From positions 248,001 through 312,000 of the forward strand of contig JALKAW010000002.1 in NCBI GenBank assembly GCA_023015825.1: 64,000 nt of DNA, given 5' to 3'. The position numbers and the translations under genes are program-made. The DNA comes from Flavobacteriaceae bacterium S0862 (lineage in GTDB: Bacteria > Bacteroidota > Bacteroidia > Flavobacteriales > Flavobacteriaceae). Numbering within the stretch: the first letter of the stretch is position 1; the number at the start of each line of letters is the position of its first letter. Below, piece by piece: positions 1 to 8,231 of this stretch. Below the pieces are notes generated by a model. It worked only from the letters and a program-made list of their open reading frames with translations, did no database searches and was not told where the DNA came from.

Positions 1-861
1 TGAGAAAGGTTTGATAAATATTCCTAACACCTCAATTGGTATTAGTATTATGTACAAAGGAATTTTAGCATACCAAGGCATAGTATCTCCTAATGGGTCA
101 AAAATATGCTTCCAATAATCTTTTGTTCCTGTAAAATTTGTAATTAAAAATGTGATTAAAGCCAATGCAACTGTTACCGAAATACTGTTGGTAACATTTA
201 CACCTAATGGCGTTAAACCTAACATGTTTATAAACCATACGAAGAAAAATACCGTTAACAAATACGGCATGTATTTTCTGTATTTCTTTTCTCCAATGTT
301 TGGAATGGCTATATCATCTCTAATATAAAGTATGATTGGCTCAAAGATACGACCAGCTCCTTTTGCGATGCCATTGTTTTTTGAGTAAGAACTCGCAAGT
401 CCTCTAAACAATAAAAACATTAACAAACCTACTAAAAAGATAACTACAACATTCTTAGTTATAGAAAAATCTAAAGGTTTAGCATTTGTTGGGTGTTTTT
501 CGGCGTCATAATTAATAGTTCCTTCAGCATCCGTTTTATATATCTTGGTATGGTATACTTTGTAAAAATTACCATCTACCTCGGCAACTGTTTTTCCGTG
601 ATGGAATTTTGATGAAGAGAATACTTTTAAACCATTATCCCATAAAATTACTGGAAGCGGAAAACCCCAATATACTTTCTCACCTTGATCATTAGTGTAC
701 GATGTTAAACTAAAGTCATAAGAGTCTTCTAAATGGTGTTGGATATATGCCTTTATTTCAGTCTTTAAATCACCCTTTTGAGTGTCTTCACTTGCATAAG
801 AAACAAATGAGATTAATAGAAATACAAGGGTTAGTGCTTTAATAGTTATTTTTCTTTGCAT
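1..861 (-). CDS. atpB: F0F1 ATP synthase subunit a, 3' end missing (cut by window edge)
   Basis: The frame stays open from the ATG at 861 to the window edge, giving the first 287 residues. Residues 1-24 look like a signal peptide ending near SYASED, followed by a periplasmic stretch and then several membrane segments, among them one with NVVVIFLVGLLMFLLF and one with KYMPYLLTVFFFVWFINMLG. The N-terminal extension and the NxxGLTPLG-type segment are typical of Bacteroidetes a-subunits. The protein forms the proton half-channels against the c-ring in the inner membrane. The helix with the essential arginine lies beyond the window. It is downstream of a small membrane protein and AtpZ/AtpI, the usual head of the atp operon in this family, and a promoter-like site lies just upstream. 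Confidence 0.93.
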   Translation of the reverse strand, partial: MQRKITIKALTLVFLLISFVSYASEDTQKGDLKTEIKAYIQHHLEDSYDFSLTSYTNDQGEKVYWGFPLPVILWDNGLKVFSSSKFHHGKTVAEVDGNFYKVYHTKIYKTDAEGTINYDAEKHPTNAKPLDFSITKNVVVIFLVGLLMFLLFRGLASSYSKNNGIAKGAGRIFEPIILYIRDDIAIPNIGEKKYRKYMPYLLTVFFFVWFINMLGLTPLGVNVTNSISVTVALALITFLITNFTGTKDYWKHIFDPLGDTMPWYAKIPLYIILIPIEVLGIFIKPFS

Positions 862-895
862 ATCACTCTAAATAATAGTGGCTTAAAAATCGCTG

Positions 896-923
896 CAAAG
901 GTAGGTTTTTATCTCAAAAACAA
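896..923 (-). promoter_or_regulatory. Predicted promoter of atpB
   Basis: On the minus strand, TACCTTTG at 903-896 matches the Bacteroidetes -7 consensus TAnnTTTG exactly. A TTG at 923-921 lies 17 nt upstream, within the accepted spacing range. It lies in the 114-bp gap between the small membrane protein gene and atpB, so the atp genes may have their own promoter in addition to read-through. Confidence 0.55.
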
Positions 924-975
924 AAACTATTTTATATTTTATTTTCCTGTAAGTTGGAGAGGAGAATTTAAGGTT

Positions 976-1365
976 CTAGAATTCCATTTTGTTCAACCAT
1001 TTTACGAGGCTAGAGGTCTCCAAAACTAGACAAATAGCATAAGGGACAAAAAATGCAGCAAATTCTAAGCTTGAAATATCATTATCAGCTTTGTACACAG
1101 GATAAAAAATTATGAAAAAGACTGCAAACTTCACACAACTTCCTGCTAAAAACAGAAACCCTATTTGGCTTTTAAATCGTTCGCGGTATTTGTAAAGAAA
1201 ACCAAATATCGCTATTGCAAGCACTAAATTTATTACGTAAGAAAGTATAATTTTATTTTCAAATACTGGCTTATCGATTAAACTCAAGATAGTTGCGTGA
1301 ATCCCAAAAACAACGGATAGTATAATAGTTAATTTGGAAGAAAATCTGGTAAACGTATTGTTCAT
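976..1365 (-). CDS. Small membrane protein preceding atpB (DUF6168-like)
   Basis: 129 residues with four predicted membrane segments (about 12-30, 38-57, 71-90 and 98-118). It has no catalytic motif. Its start overlaps the AtpZ/AtpI stop by four bases (ATGA), so the two are translationally coupled. Position between AtpZ/AtpI and atpB is the conserved spot for a small integral membrane protein in Flavobacteriaceae, often named DUF6168. A role like AtpI, helping c-ring assembly or cation supply, is inferred from position and topology only. Confidence 0.7.
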   Translation of the reverse strand: MNNTFTRFSSKLTIILSVVFGIHATILSLIDKPVFENKIILSYVINLVLAIAIFGFLYKYRERFKSQIGFLFLAGSCVKFAVFFIIFYPVYKADNDISSLEFAAFFVPYAICLVLETSSLVKWLNKMEF

Positions 1366-1598
1366 TTAGAATTAATTCGGTTAAGTTGCTTGACGACGGT
1401 ATAAAGTGATACTCCAACACCTAGTAAGGTGCCAAAAATAACAAATAATTTATCCCCATTATTGTATTCAGAATCTAGCCATTTACCTAGCAGTATAAAA
1501 AGGTAAATAATTATTCCCATTTGTAAACCAACTCCTGTAAGTACTAATGCGTTTTTAAGCTGATTTTTCGGTTCCTGACCCTGGTTTTTGTTGCTCAC
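1362..1598 (-). CDS. AtpZ/AtpI family protein
   Basis: 78 residues with two membrane helices (about 18-38 and 50-68) joined by a short loop, the AtpZ/AtpI hairpin. The family is encoded ahead of F-ATPase operons and assists c-ring assembly or forms a Mg/Ca channel. The start used here is GTG at 1598. It gives a 44-bp overlap with the end of the bactofilin gene, and no later start preserves the first helix intact. The polar N-terminus (SNKNQGQEPKNQ) is typical of family members in this phylum. Confidence 0.8.
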   Translation of the reverse strand: MSNKNQGQEPKNQLKNALVLTGVGLQMGIIIYLFILLGKWLDSEYNNGDKLFVIFGTLLGVGVSLYTVVKQLNRINSK

Positions 1599-1980
1599 CT
1601 TTGTTAAGTTCTTTTACAGCACCTTTCATGCTACAAACTGCGTTAAATGTTGCTCCAGGTTCTACTGCAAGTTTTCCAATTTCAACTTCACCTTCAATAA
1701 ATGCTGAAGACTTTAAAGATAGAACACCTGATAATTTCATTTTCCCAGAAAAACGACCTTCAAAATCAGCATTTGTCCCTTCGAGTGTCCCGTTAATAAT
1801 TCCTGATTTACCAACAACTATTTTTCCTGGTGTTTTTATTGTGCCTTGAATGGCACCATCTATTCTAAAACCTCCTTCGCTCACAATGTCACCAACAATT
1901 GTAGTACCTTGAGCTATTCTGTTTTGTTGTGTTGAAGATTCGACTGCATCTCCTCTTCCTCTTTTACCATCTGAAAACAT
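1555..1980 (-). CDS. Bactofilin (polymer-forming cytoskeletal protein)
   Basis: 141 residues. The centre (about 20-115) is a run of short beta-helix turns with the bactofilin pattern, for example GTTIVGDIVSEGGFRIDG and GKIVVGKSGIINGTLEG, flanked by polar disordered tails. Bactofilins self-assemble without nucleotide into filaments that scaffold envelope enzymes and shape cells. The gene lies 21 bp after sprE and overlaps AtpZ/AtpI, so it is in the same minus-strand transcription unit. What it scaffolds here cannot be told from sequence. Confidence 0.88.
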   Translation of the reverse strand: MFSDGKRGRGDAVESSTQQNRIAQGTTIVGDIVSEGGFRIDGAIQGTIKTPGKIVVGKSGIINGTLEGTNADFEGRFSGKMKLSGVLSLKSSAFIEGEVEIGKLAVEPGATFNAVCSMKGAVKELNKGEQQKPGSGTEKSA

Positions 1981-2001
1981 ATTTTTTGCTATTAATCGTT
2001 T

Positions 2002-4539
2002 CTATAAAGATTTTAAGTATTCGTCTAGGTTTTTATGAATTTGTACTATTTGATAATTTTGAGATGAAATGCCAAAATGCTCTCGATTGATATTTTGCTT
2101 TTTATCCTTCAAAAATTCTCTAAATCCATTAGCTGCTTGAATGCTTTTTAAACCATGAACCACTATAAAGGTAGTGTTTTCATTATACATGTCTTTTGAA
2201 GTGGTCAACTCAAAATAGTCAATTTTAGTTATTGCTTCATTTAATTTCTTAAAAAACGCATCTATTTCTTCAGCTTCGGCATCTACAAATTGATAGATTG
2301 CTTTGAAGTGTTTAGAACTATCATTACTCTGGAATTCATTTTTAGATAGTAGCGGCATTACGTTCTCTATCATCTCTTCTGCTTTTTTCCCTTCTGGGCT
2401 GTTTGGGTAATTTAAAGCGATGTAGTTTATGGATTCATTATAACTTTCAAAACCATATATACGTGCTTTTGATACTGCTTTTAAAAACTCAAATTTTGGC
2501 ACAATTTTTTCGCCTTCAAATCGTGTTATGTATATGTCGCACTGTTCAATGACATTAGCGTATTCTTGGTCTTCAAACTTTTTATAAAGCGATTCGTAAA
2601 TATATTCTGGACTGTTTTCGTCTTCACCAAGATCAGCATCTGGATTCAATAATATAGAAGCATATCTCGAATCTGGATAATTTGCAATAATATCGTTTTT
2701 AGCTATTTCAGCTTCTCCATTTTCACCTAATAATTCGTAAATTTTATACAAATTATATTTAGAAGGTAATATTAAACGTTCTTCTGGATCGCTCTTTAAT
2801 AGGGCTAAAAGTTTCTCTTTTGCTAGTTGATATTCTTGAAATTTTTCTTTATAAATGAGCCCTAATTGATAATAAGCAAAATTTCTATCCTTCGCTAAAC
2901 TATCTATTGCTTTTTGTTCTACTGGAATTTTTGATATATAAAATTCTGGATTAAATAACTCACTTTCTTCTGCTGCGGCTAATGCGGCTTCAATATTATT
3001 ATTTTGAGTTGTATTTCCTCCTCCTCCTTTATTGGACCATCTCCAATTATCTTGAAGTTGACGTTCGCCCCAGTTTTGTAAAAACTCGTTTTTACCATAA
3101 GCGACTGTTACAGGATTGTAAAAATAGAACGTTGAAACTCCTGCATTCTCTCTTTGATTAGTAATTCCTTTGTTGTTTTTTGAAGTCTGCTGTGCTATTA
3201 AATTAGCTGCTTCGGCTTCCTCTTTAAGAGCCTCGGCTTTTTCTTTTAGCTTAATCGTGTAATCTGAAAAATATACTAAGCGTTCGTCGCTAGACATATT
3301 AACCAAACTCAATATGCTATCATTTCTTACAGCAACATCTTCATAGAAAATAACATCATCTAAATTGTCTCGTTTACGCTTAATAGCTCTAAACATCTTG
3401 CTATTTTGCTTTAAATTAAGCATCGTACTATCGTAATAAGCTCCTGCGTTTTTGTATTTGGTATCATCAAAATTCATGTTTCCTAAATTTTGATAACTCA
3501 TTGCGTTTAAAAACTTGTCTGTGGAACTAGTTCTAAGTGATTTATTGTAATACTTAGCTGCAATGGTGTCCGATTTGTTTGCCTTGTGGTACTCGGCAAT
3601 TTGATAATAAATTTTATCTAGAAAAGGTCTATTCTCCCTGTTTTCTTCCATATCGGTTAGCAGCTCTAAAAACTCAAGCTTATTACCTTTTTCAAAATCG
3701 AAATTTTTAGCTTTTTCGATTTGTGCACTTATCATATAAATTCTAGGGGTTTTTCTGTTTAGCTCAATAACCTTGTCGAAAGCCATATTGGCACTATCTG
3801 GTTTTTGTAAAGCATTATACAGTTGTCCTTGAATAAACTTATATCTACCACGTTCATCATTGCTTTTAGTAGCATTTGATGCAATTTCTAATTGTGTGAT
3901 TGCGCTATCTAACGATTGTGTGTTAATATATGCTTGTGCTAACATAGACGTGGCATCGGCTAAGTCTTGATCTTTCAAGTCTTCTTGAAATAATAAACGC
4001 TTTAGATTAGTAATAGCCAATTCATTATTTTCAAGACGTAAATTGGTTTTCTCTCTCCAAATTCGTGCCTGGTTTATCTTGTCGCTTGCAGGGTATTTAA
4101 ATAAAATGTAGTTGAAGGCTTCCATAGAGGGCACAAAACGCTGATCGAAATAACGAGCTTTACCTAAAAGTAAATATGCTTCGTCTATTTGAGGGTTTTT
4201 TTCTTTCCCTTGTATATTCATTCCATGCTTTTGAATAGCTTTAATGGCTTTTTCTTCAGCTTTGGTGAAATTATTACCCTCAGATTGTCCAGGAAGTGCA
4301 ATCTCGTCGGTAACTATCATGCGCTCTATTGGTAATATCTCCCAATAGTTGTCTGTGTAGTTGTTGTTTAAATCTTCTCGCCCTTGTTCTAGAGCATTAT
4401 AACCGTTGTATAGCGTATTGTATTCTGTAGCTACAGCGTGAAAGTTTCTACTAACGAAATTGTCTTTTTTGCGAGAACATCCTGCAATAACAATAGCGGA
4501 AAGTAGAAGTATAGATTTGGATTTAAAAGATATCTTCAA
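2002..4539 (-). CDS. sprE: SprE/PorW-like gliding motility and type IX secretion lipoprotein
   Basis: 845 residues. A signal peptide ends in the lipobox IAGC with the acylated cysteine at residue 21. The rest is helical with TPR-like repeats, for example DEAYLLLGKARYFDQRF and AYYQLGLIYKEKFQEY, and a glutamine/asparagine-rich low-complexity stretch near residue 515. Length, lipoprotein signal and linkage to bactofilin and atp genes match SprE of Flavobacterium johnsoniae and PorW of Porphyromonas, which link the type IX translocon to PorN-type components in the periplasm. It is the first gene of a run toward atpB. A -7 element and a perfect 18-bp palindrome lie upstream. Confidence 0.85.
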   Translation of the reverse strand: MKISFKSKSILLLSAIVIAGCSRKKDNFVSRNFHAVATEYNTLYNGYNALEQGREDLNNNYTDNYWEILPIERMIVTDEIALPGQSEGNNFTKAEEKAIKAIQKHGMNIQGKEKNPQIDEAYLLLGKARYFDQRFVPSMEAFNYILFKYPASDKINQARIWREKTNLRLENNELAITNLKRLLFQEDLKDQDLADATSMLAQAYINTQSLDSAITQLEIASNATKSNDERGRYKFIQGQLYNALQKPDSANMAFDKVIELNRKTPRIYMISAQIEKAKNFDFEKGNKLEFLELLTDMEENRENRPFLDKIYYQIAEYHKANKSDTIAAKYYNKSLRTSSTDKFLNAMSYQNLGNMNFDDTKYKNAGAYYDSTMLNLKQNSKMFRAIKRKRDNLDDVIFYEDVAVRNDSILSLVNMSSDERLVYFSDYTIKLKEKAEALKEEAEAANLIAQQTSKNNKGITNQRENAGVSTFYFYNPVTVAYGKNEFLQNWGERQLQDNWRWSNKGGGGNTTQNNNIEAALAAAEESELFNPEFYISKIPVEQKAIDSLAKDRNFAYYQLGLIYKEKFQEYQLAKEKLLALLKSDPEERLILPSKYNLYKIYELLGENGEAEIAKNDIIANYPDSRYASILLNPDADLGEDENSPEYIYESLYKKFEDQEYANVIEQCDIYITRFEGEKIVPKFEFLKAVSKARIYGFESYNESINYIALNYPNSPEGKKAEEMIENVMPLLSKNEFQSNDSSKHFKAIYQFVDAEAEEIDAFFKKLNEAITKIDYFELTTSKDMYNENTTFIVVHGLKSIQAANGFREFLKDKKQNINREHFGISSQNYQIVQIHKNLDEYLKSL

Positions 4540-4574
4540 CGTTGGTATGTTTAGTAATTGAATAACTAAATGCC

Positions 4575-4592
4575 TTGCATAATATTATGCAA
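4575..4592. repeat. Perfect 18-bp palindrome upstream of sprE
   Basis: TTGCATAATATTATGCAA reads identically on both strands. It lies 36-53 bp before the sprE start and downstream of the predicted -7 element, so in the presumed leader. It is not followed by a T-run on either strand, which argues against an intrinsic terminator. It may be an operator for a dimeric regulator or a leader hairpin. Confidence 0.6.
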
Positions 4593-4628
4593 AAACGTAA
4601 AAATAATCATCTTTTTTCTTTTAAACTG

Positions 4629-4636
4629 CAAAAATA
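4629..4636 (-). promoter_or_regulatory. Predicted -7 element for sprE
   Basis: On the minus strand TATTTTTG matches TAnnTTTG exactly. No TTG is found at the usual -33 distance, so support is partial. It lies in the gap between the ABC ATPase stop and sprE, about 90 bp before the sprE ATG. Confidence 0.4.
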
Positions 4637-4656
4637 GTCGACTTTTAGCCGAAATG

Positions 4657-5352
4657 CTAGTTAGAAAAGTGCGCTTCTAGCTCTTTTAAGGTCGCTTCGC
4701 TTGTGGCTAAATCTTTTACCATTTCACCTTTTTCCAATACAACTATGCGTTCACAAACATCTGTTACATGCATTAAATCGTGGCTAGAAACTAATACCGT
4801 GACACCTTGTTTTTCAGCTAAATGTTTTATGATTTGTTTTAGTCTTATTTGAGTTGTTGGGTCTAAATTAGCAAAAGGCTCATCTAGAATAATTACCTCA
4901 GGATTTCCAATAAGCGCAGCAACAATACCTGCTTTTTTCTGGTTTCCTTTACTTAAATCTCTAAGATATTTTTTCTTTCCTAGAATTTCATCATGAAAAA
5001 AGTCTTCAAACTGCGCAAGTAAACTATCTACATCAGATTTGTTTTCGCCACGCAATTCTCCTATAAAGTAAAAGTATTCTTCGGCTGTTAAATATCCTAT
5101 TAAGAAGCTTTCATCTATAAACGATGAAGTAAAAGGCTTCCAGTCTTCACTCTCGTGGACTAAAACATTTTTGTTTTTTATATATCCTGTTGTTGGTTGA
5201 ATTAAATCTAAGAGTAGACTAAAAAAAGTTGTTTTCCCAGCACCATTATTACCTACTAAACCAAAACTTTGGCCTTTTGGTATATCTAAGTTCTCAAGGT
5301 TGAGTACTTGAACGCCATTATATGATTTTGATAAATTACTAACTGTTATCAT
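4657..5352 (-). CDS. ABC transporter ATP-binding protein
   Basis: 231 residues, one complete nucleotide-binding domain. Walker A is GNNGAGKTT (residues 34-42), the signature is LSKGN (133-137), Walker B ends VIILDEP (153-159) and the switch histidine is H191 in SSHD. The Q-loop region near residue 80 is of the type found in CcmA/DrrA-like exporters. It is 24 bp downstream of a DUF5687 membrane protein, so the two probably form one ABC exporter in the inner membrane. The substrate is unknown. Confidence 0.93.
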   Translation of the reverse strand: MITVSNLSKSYNGVQVLNLENLDIPKGQSFGLVGNNGAGKTTFFSLLLDLIQPTTGYIKNKNVLVHESEDWKPFTSSFIDESFLIGYLTAEEYFYFIGELRGENKSDVDSLLAQFEDFFHDEILGKKKYLRDLSKGNQKKAGIVAALIGNPEVIILDEPFANLDPTTQIRLKQIIKHLAEKQGVTVLVSSHDLMHVTDVCERIVVLEKGEMVKDLATSEATLKELEAHFSN

Positions 5353-5376
5353 TGTATGTTATAGTTTTTTTTTCTT

Positions 5377-6849
5377 TTATTTTTTCTCTGAAAATGCAGC
5401 TATTGTTTTGTACTTCCCTTTTTGATAAATGCCTTCTATTTTATTTAAAAAGAAGTTTTTAAATACTAGTCCTATTACTCCACTTAATGCTAAAGCAATA
5501 AGGCCTGCATTAAAATTAATAAGCTTATAAGGAATATAAAATAATAACATTGGCAATACCATTTTGGGCAAAGCAATTAACAATTGCGTTGGATTAAATC
5601 CATTTGTATTACTAAACGCTTTGGCTTTTGTATTAAGCTCTATTGGAACCCTATTTAAAGCGCCTCCAAAAAGGGTTATAAAAGTGTTTAGACCAATATT
5701 AAATAATGCTCCTGCTGCAATCATTCCAAATATTTCCCATCCAAAGTAAATATAAGGTGTACTTAAAACAAACGAAACTGCTACAGCAACTACCATAAGG
5801 TACCATTTGGATTCTAAATACTGTCTATATGGTATGTTTTGGCTCATCAACATTTTATAATACTCACTATCCCAAGAAGGAACTAGCTGCCCAAAACTCA
5901 GTAAAAACCCACCAGTAACAAATATGGAAGCAAATGCCAAAAATGCTGGCATATCTCGGTAGATGTCTTGAGTATAAAAAATTAATCCATAAAACAAGAA
6001 TAGAAACGACATCATTAGTACTTGCTTAGGTCTTGCGTTTCGCCAAATCATTTTAACATCATTCTTTAAGAATGGTGCCATGCTCCCAAAACGGTCCATC
6101 CAGCTTAAATCAGTTGCTTCTACTTCTTTTACTTTTTTAGAAATTGCACCATCTAGATAAAACCCTTTTCTTATAAAATCAAAATTGACTTTGTATAATC
6201 CTAACATTAGCAATAAAGGAATGAGCGCAAAAAATGGTTGATTATATAACCCATTAAATAATTTTCCAATAGGTTCTGTAACATCAAAAATATTAAAATA
6301 TCTAAGTGAAATAACTACTATCACAACAGAGGCAATCCCGTAAAAAACGGTATTACTCTTATTGATTAAAAAATTTAGAAAATTTATGGAGAGGTTAATG
6401 CACATTATTGCAATAAACCACAAAACCACATTAATTACAGGGTATCCTTGAAATAATAATACGATTGAAAAAGGAAGAAATAAAAAAAGTGAAATAAAAT
6501 TAAAAAAAGAAAGTATTGTTTTTCCTAGTAAATAATGAATAATAGTATTTCGTTTTATAGGGATTATCATCAATGGTTTAATATTCATTACAGGTAGTTG
6601 CTGCATAAAATACCTTATCATTAACTCAAATAATATCCAATAGATTAAATAATTGTTAACCATAACTATTGGATCTACATCTGGGAAAGCCTTCTCAAGC
6701 CCAAAAAACATAATGCCTCCAATAAAAATAGCTATTCCACCAAAGTATAAAACAGCCAGAAAAAGTAAAATTTTAATAGCTAGCCCTTTTTGAAAATAGG
6801 AAGCTCTTTTAAATTGCTTCCACTCTAAATTCAAGAAATGTTTAATCAT
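5377..6849 (-). CDS. DUF5687 family membrane protein, probable ABC permease
   Basis: 490 residues with about 11-12 hydrophobic segments spread over the whole length and the N-terminus MIKHFLNLEWKQFKRAS typical of DUF5687. No enzymatic motif is visible. The layout resembles ABC-2 type exporter permeases, and it is directly followed by an ATP-binding subunit in the same operon. Function as the membrane half of that exporter is inferred from the pairing. Confidence 0.82.
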   Translation of the reverse strand: MIKHFLNLEWKQFKRASYFQKGLAIKILLFLAVLYFGGIAIFIGGIMFFGLEKAFPDVDPIVMVNNYLIYWILFELMIRYFMQQLPVMNIKPLMIIPIKRNTIIHYLLGKTILSFFNFISLFLFLPFSIVLLFQGYPVINVVLWFIAIMCINLSINFLNFLINKSNTVFYGIASVVIVVISLRYFNIFDVTEPIGKLFNGLYNQPFFALIPLLLMLGLYKVNFDFIRKGFYLDGAISKKVKEVEATDLSWMDRFGSMAPFLKNDVKMIWRNARPKQVLMMSFLFLFYGLIFYTQDIYRDMPAFLAFASIFVTGGFLLSFGQLVPSWDSEYYKMLMSQNIPYRQYLESKWYLMVVAVAVSFVLSTPYIYFGWEIFGMIAAGALFNIGLNTFITLFGGALNRVPIELNTKAKAFSNTNGFNPTQLLIALPKMVLPMLLFYIPYKLINFNAGLIALALSGVIGLVFKNFFLNKIEGIYQKGKYKTIAAFSEKK

Positions 6850-6930
6850 GTTTTGGTTGTGTTTGATGTATTTGTTGCAATTATCGTCAATTTGTTACAG
6901 TCTAAATTAAAAATTAACTGTTTACTTCAC

Positions 6931-6938
6931 TATTTTTG
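6931..6938 (+). promoter_or_regulatory. Predicted -7 element for the PaaE-like reductase
   Basis: TATTTTTG matches TAnnTTTG exactly and ends 15 bp before the ATG at 6954. A TTG codon inside it (6936) is in frame with the gene, but using it as the start would put the promoter inside the coding region. No clear -33 TTG was found at the right distance. Confidence 0.4.
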
Positions 6939-6953
6939 AAAAAAATTATTTTT

Positions 6954-8009
6954 ATGTCACAATTCTATAAACTTACTATAAAAGAAATTCAAAAGGAAAC
7001 GGACAATGCTGTTACCATAAATTTTGAGGTTCCTAATAACTTAAAAGACACTTTTTCCTTTAAAGCAGGGCAATATATCACTTTAAAAACAATATTGAAT
7101 GGCAATGAGGTTAGGCGTGATTATTCTTTGTGTGTATCTCCAAAAAGCAACGAATTAAGAGTTGCGGTAAAAGAGGTAGACAACGGAACTTTCTCAGTTT
7201 ATGCCAATAATCAGTTAAAAGTTGGTGACTCGTTAGAAGTAGCACCACCTAAAGGTCGTTTTGTGTTTGAGCCTAATGACAAAAAAACCAAAAACATAGC
7301 TCTTTTTGCAGCAGGAAGTGGTATTACACCAGTATTAAGCATTATAAAATGTGCTTTGGAAGAAGAAGTACATAGTAAAGTTATTTTAGTTTATGGCAAC
7401 AAAAAAACCAAAGACACCATGTTTTTGAATGAATTGCTAGAGCTTCATCATCAATACAAAGATCGTTTTTCTATTCAGTTTGTATTTAGTCGAGCTGATG
7501 AAGACAATGCAATTTTTGGGCGTATAGAAAAAAGTACGGTCAACTATATCATGAAAAACAAACATAAACATGTTGAGGTTGATGCTTTTTATTTATGTGG
7601 TCCAGAAGGCATGATTCACACTGTAAAAGATGTGCTTACTGAGCATAATATAAACGATGATGTTATTCATTATGAATTGTTTAAAGCCGCCAAGGCAAGT
7701 AATGATGACATCAAAACTCTTTCTGAAGGTAACACACATATTACAGTAATTGTTGATGATGAAGAAACCGAATTCGAAATGTCTCAAAAAAGAAATATTT
7801 TAGAGTCTGCACTAGATGAGGATTTAGATGTGCCGTATTCTTGCCAAGGAGGTATTTGTAGTAGTTGCATTGCGCGAATTAAAGAAGGTGAAGCAACGAT
7901 GCGACAAAACAATATTTTAACTGACAGCGAACTTGCCGAAGGGCTCATTTTAACATGTCAAGCACACCCTACTACAAATAAAATTGTTGTAGATTATGAT
8001 GATGTATAG
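6954..8009 (+). CDS. Ferredoxin--NADP(H) oxidoreductase, PaaE-like (FAD plus 2Fe-2S)
   Basis: 351 residues from the ATG at 6954. The order is an FAD-binding barrel with RRDYSLC near residue 56, an NAD(P)-binding domain starting near AAGSGITPVLS (about 117), and a C-terminal plant-type ferredoxin with cysteines 297, 302, 305 and 335 (CxxxxCxxC...C). This passes electrons from NAD(P)H through FAD to a 2Fe-2S centre and on to an oxygenase. PaaE of phenylacetyl-CoA epoxidase is the nearest named family, but no paaABCD genes are in the window, so the partner is unknown. The AlkB-like hydroxylase at 58917 is one possible acceptor, which is speculation. Confidence 0.88.
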   Translation: MSQFYKLTIKEIQKETDNAVTINFEVPNNLKDTFSFKAGQYITLKTILNGNEVRRDYSLCVSPKSNELRVAVKEVDNGTFSVYANNQLKVGDSLEVAPPKGRFVFEPNDKKTKNIALFAAGSGITPVLSIIKCALEEEVHSKVILVYGNKKTKDTMFLNELLELHHQYKDRFSIQFVFSRADEDNAIFGRIEKSTVNYIMKNKHKHVEVDAFYLCGPEGMIHTVKDVLTEHNINDDVIHYELFKAAKASNDDIKTLSEGNTHITVIVDDEETEFEMSQKRNILESALDEDLDVPYSCQGGICSSCIARIKEGEATMRQNNILTDSELAEGLILTCQAHPTTNKIVVDYDDV

Positions 8010-8207
8010 GTCCTAAAATTTGTGAATACAATGTTATTCATCTGATTTATTTATTGTTTAATCTTTGAAATATGCGTTTCATCGAATTGAATACATGTTT
8101 TCCTACACAAAATTTTTATGTGTTTTAAAATCGAATACATTAGTAGTAGATTTAAACGTTAATCTTTTTTTAGGGTTATCTATGTCTATTTATAACGTTA
8201 AATCTAG

Positions 8208-8231
8208 CCTCACTTTATGTGAGGTTTTTTT
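8208..8231 (+). terminator. Intrinsic terminator
   Basis: CCTCAC, a 5-nt loop and GTGAGG followed by seven T. The T-run is on the plus strand only, so it ends plus-strand transcripts, roughly 200 nt after the PaaE-like gene. The hairpin straddles the stop codon of the convergent GT9 gene. Confidence 0.85.

Noticed and set aside
6936-6953. TTG start six codons upstream for the PaaE-like reductase
   Set aside because: It lies inside an exact -7 promoter element, and ATG 6954 gives the normal N-terminus.
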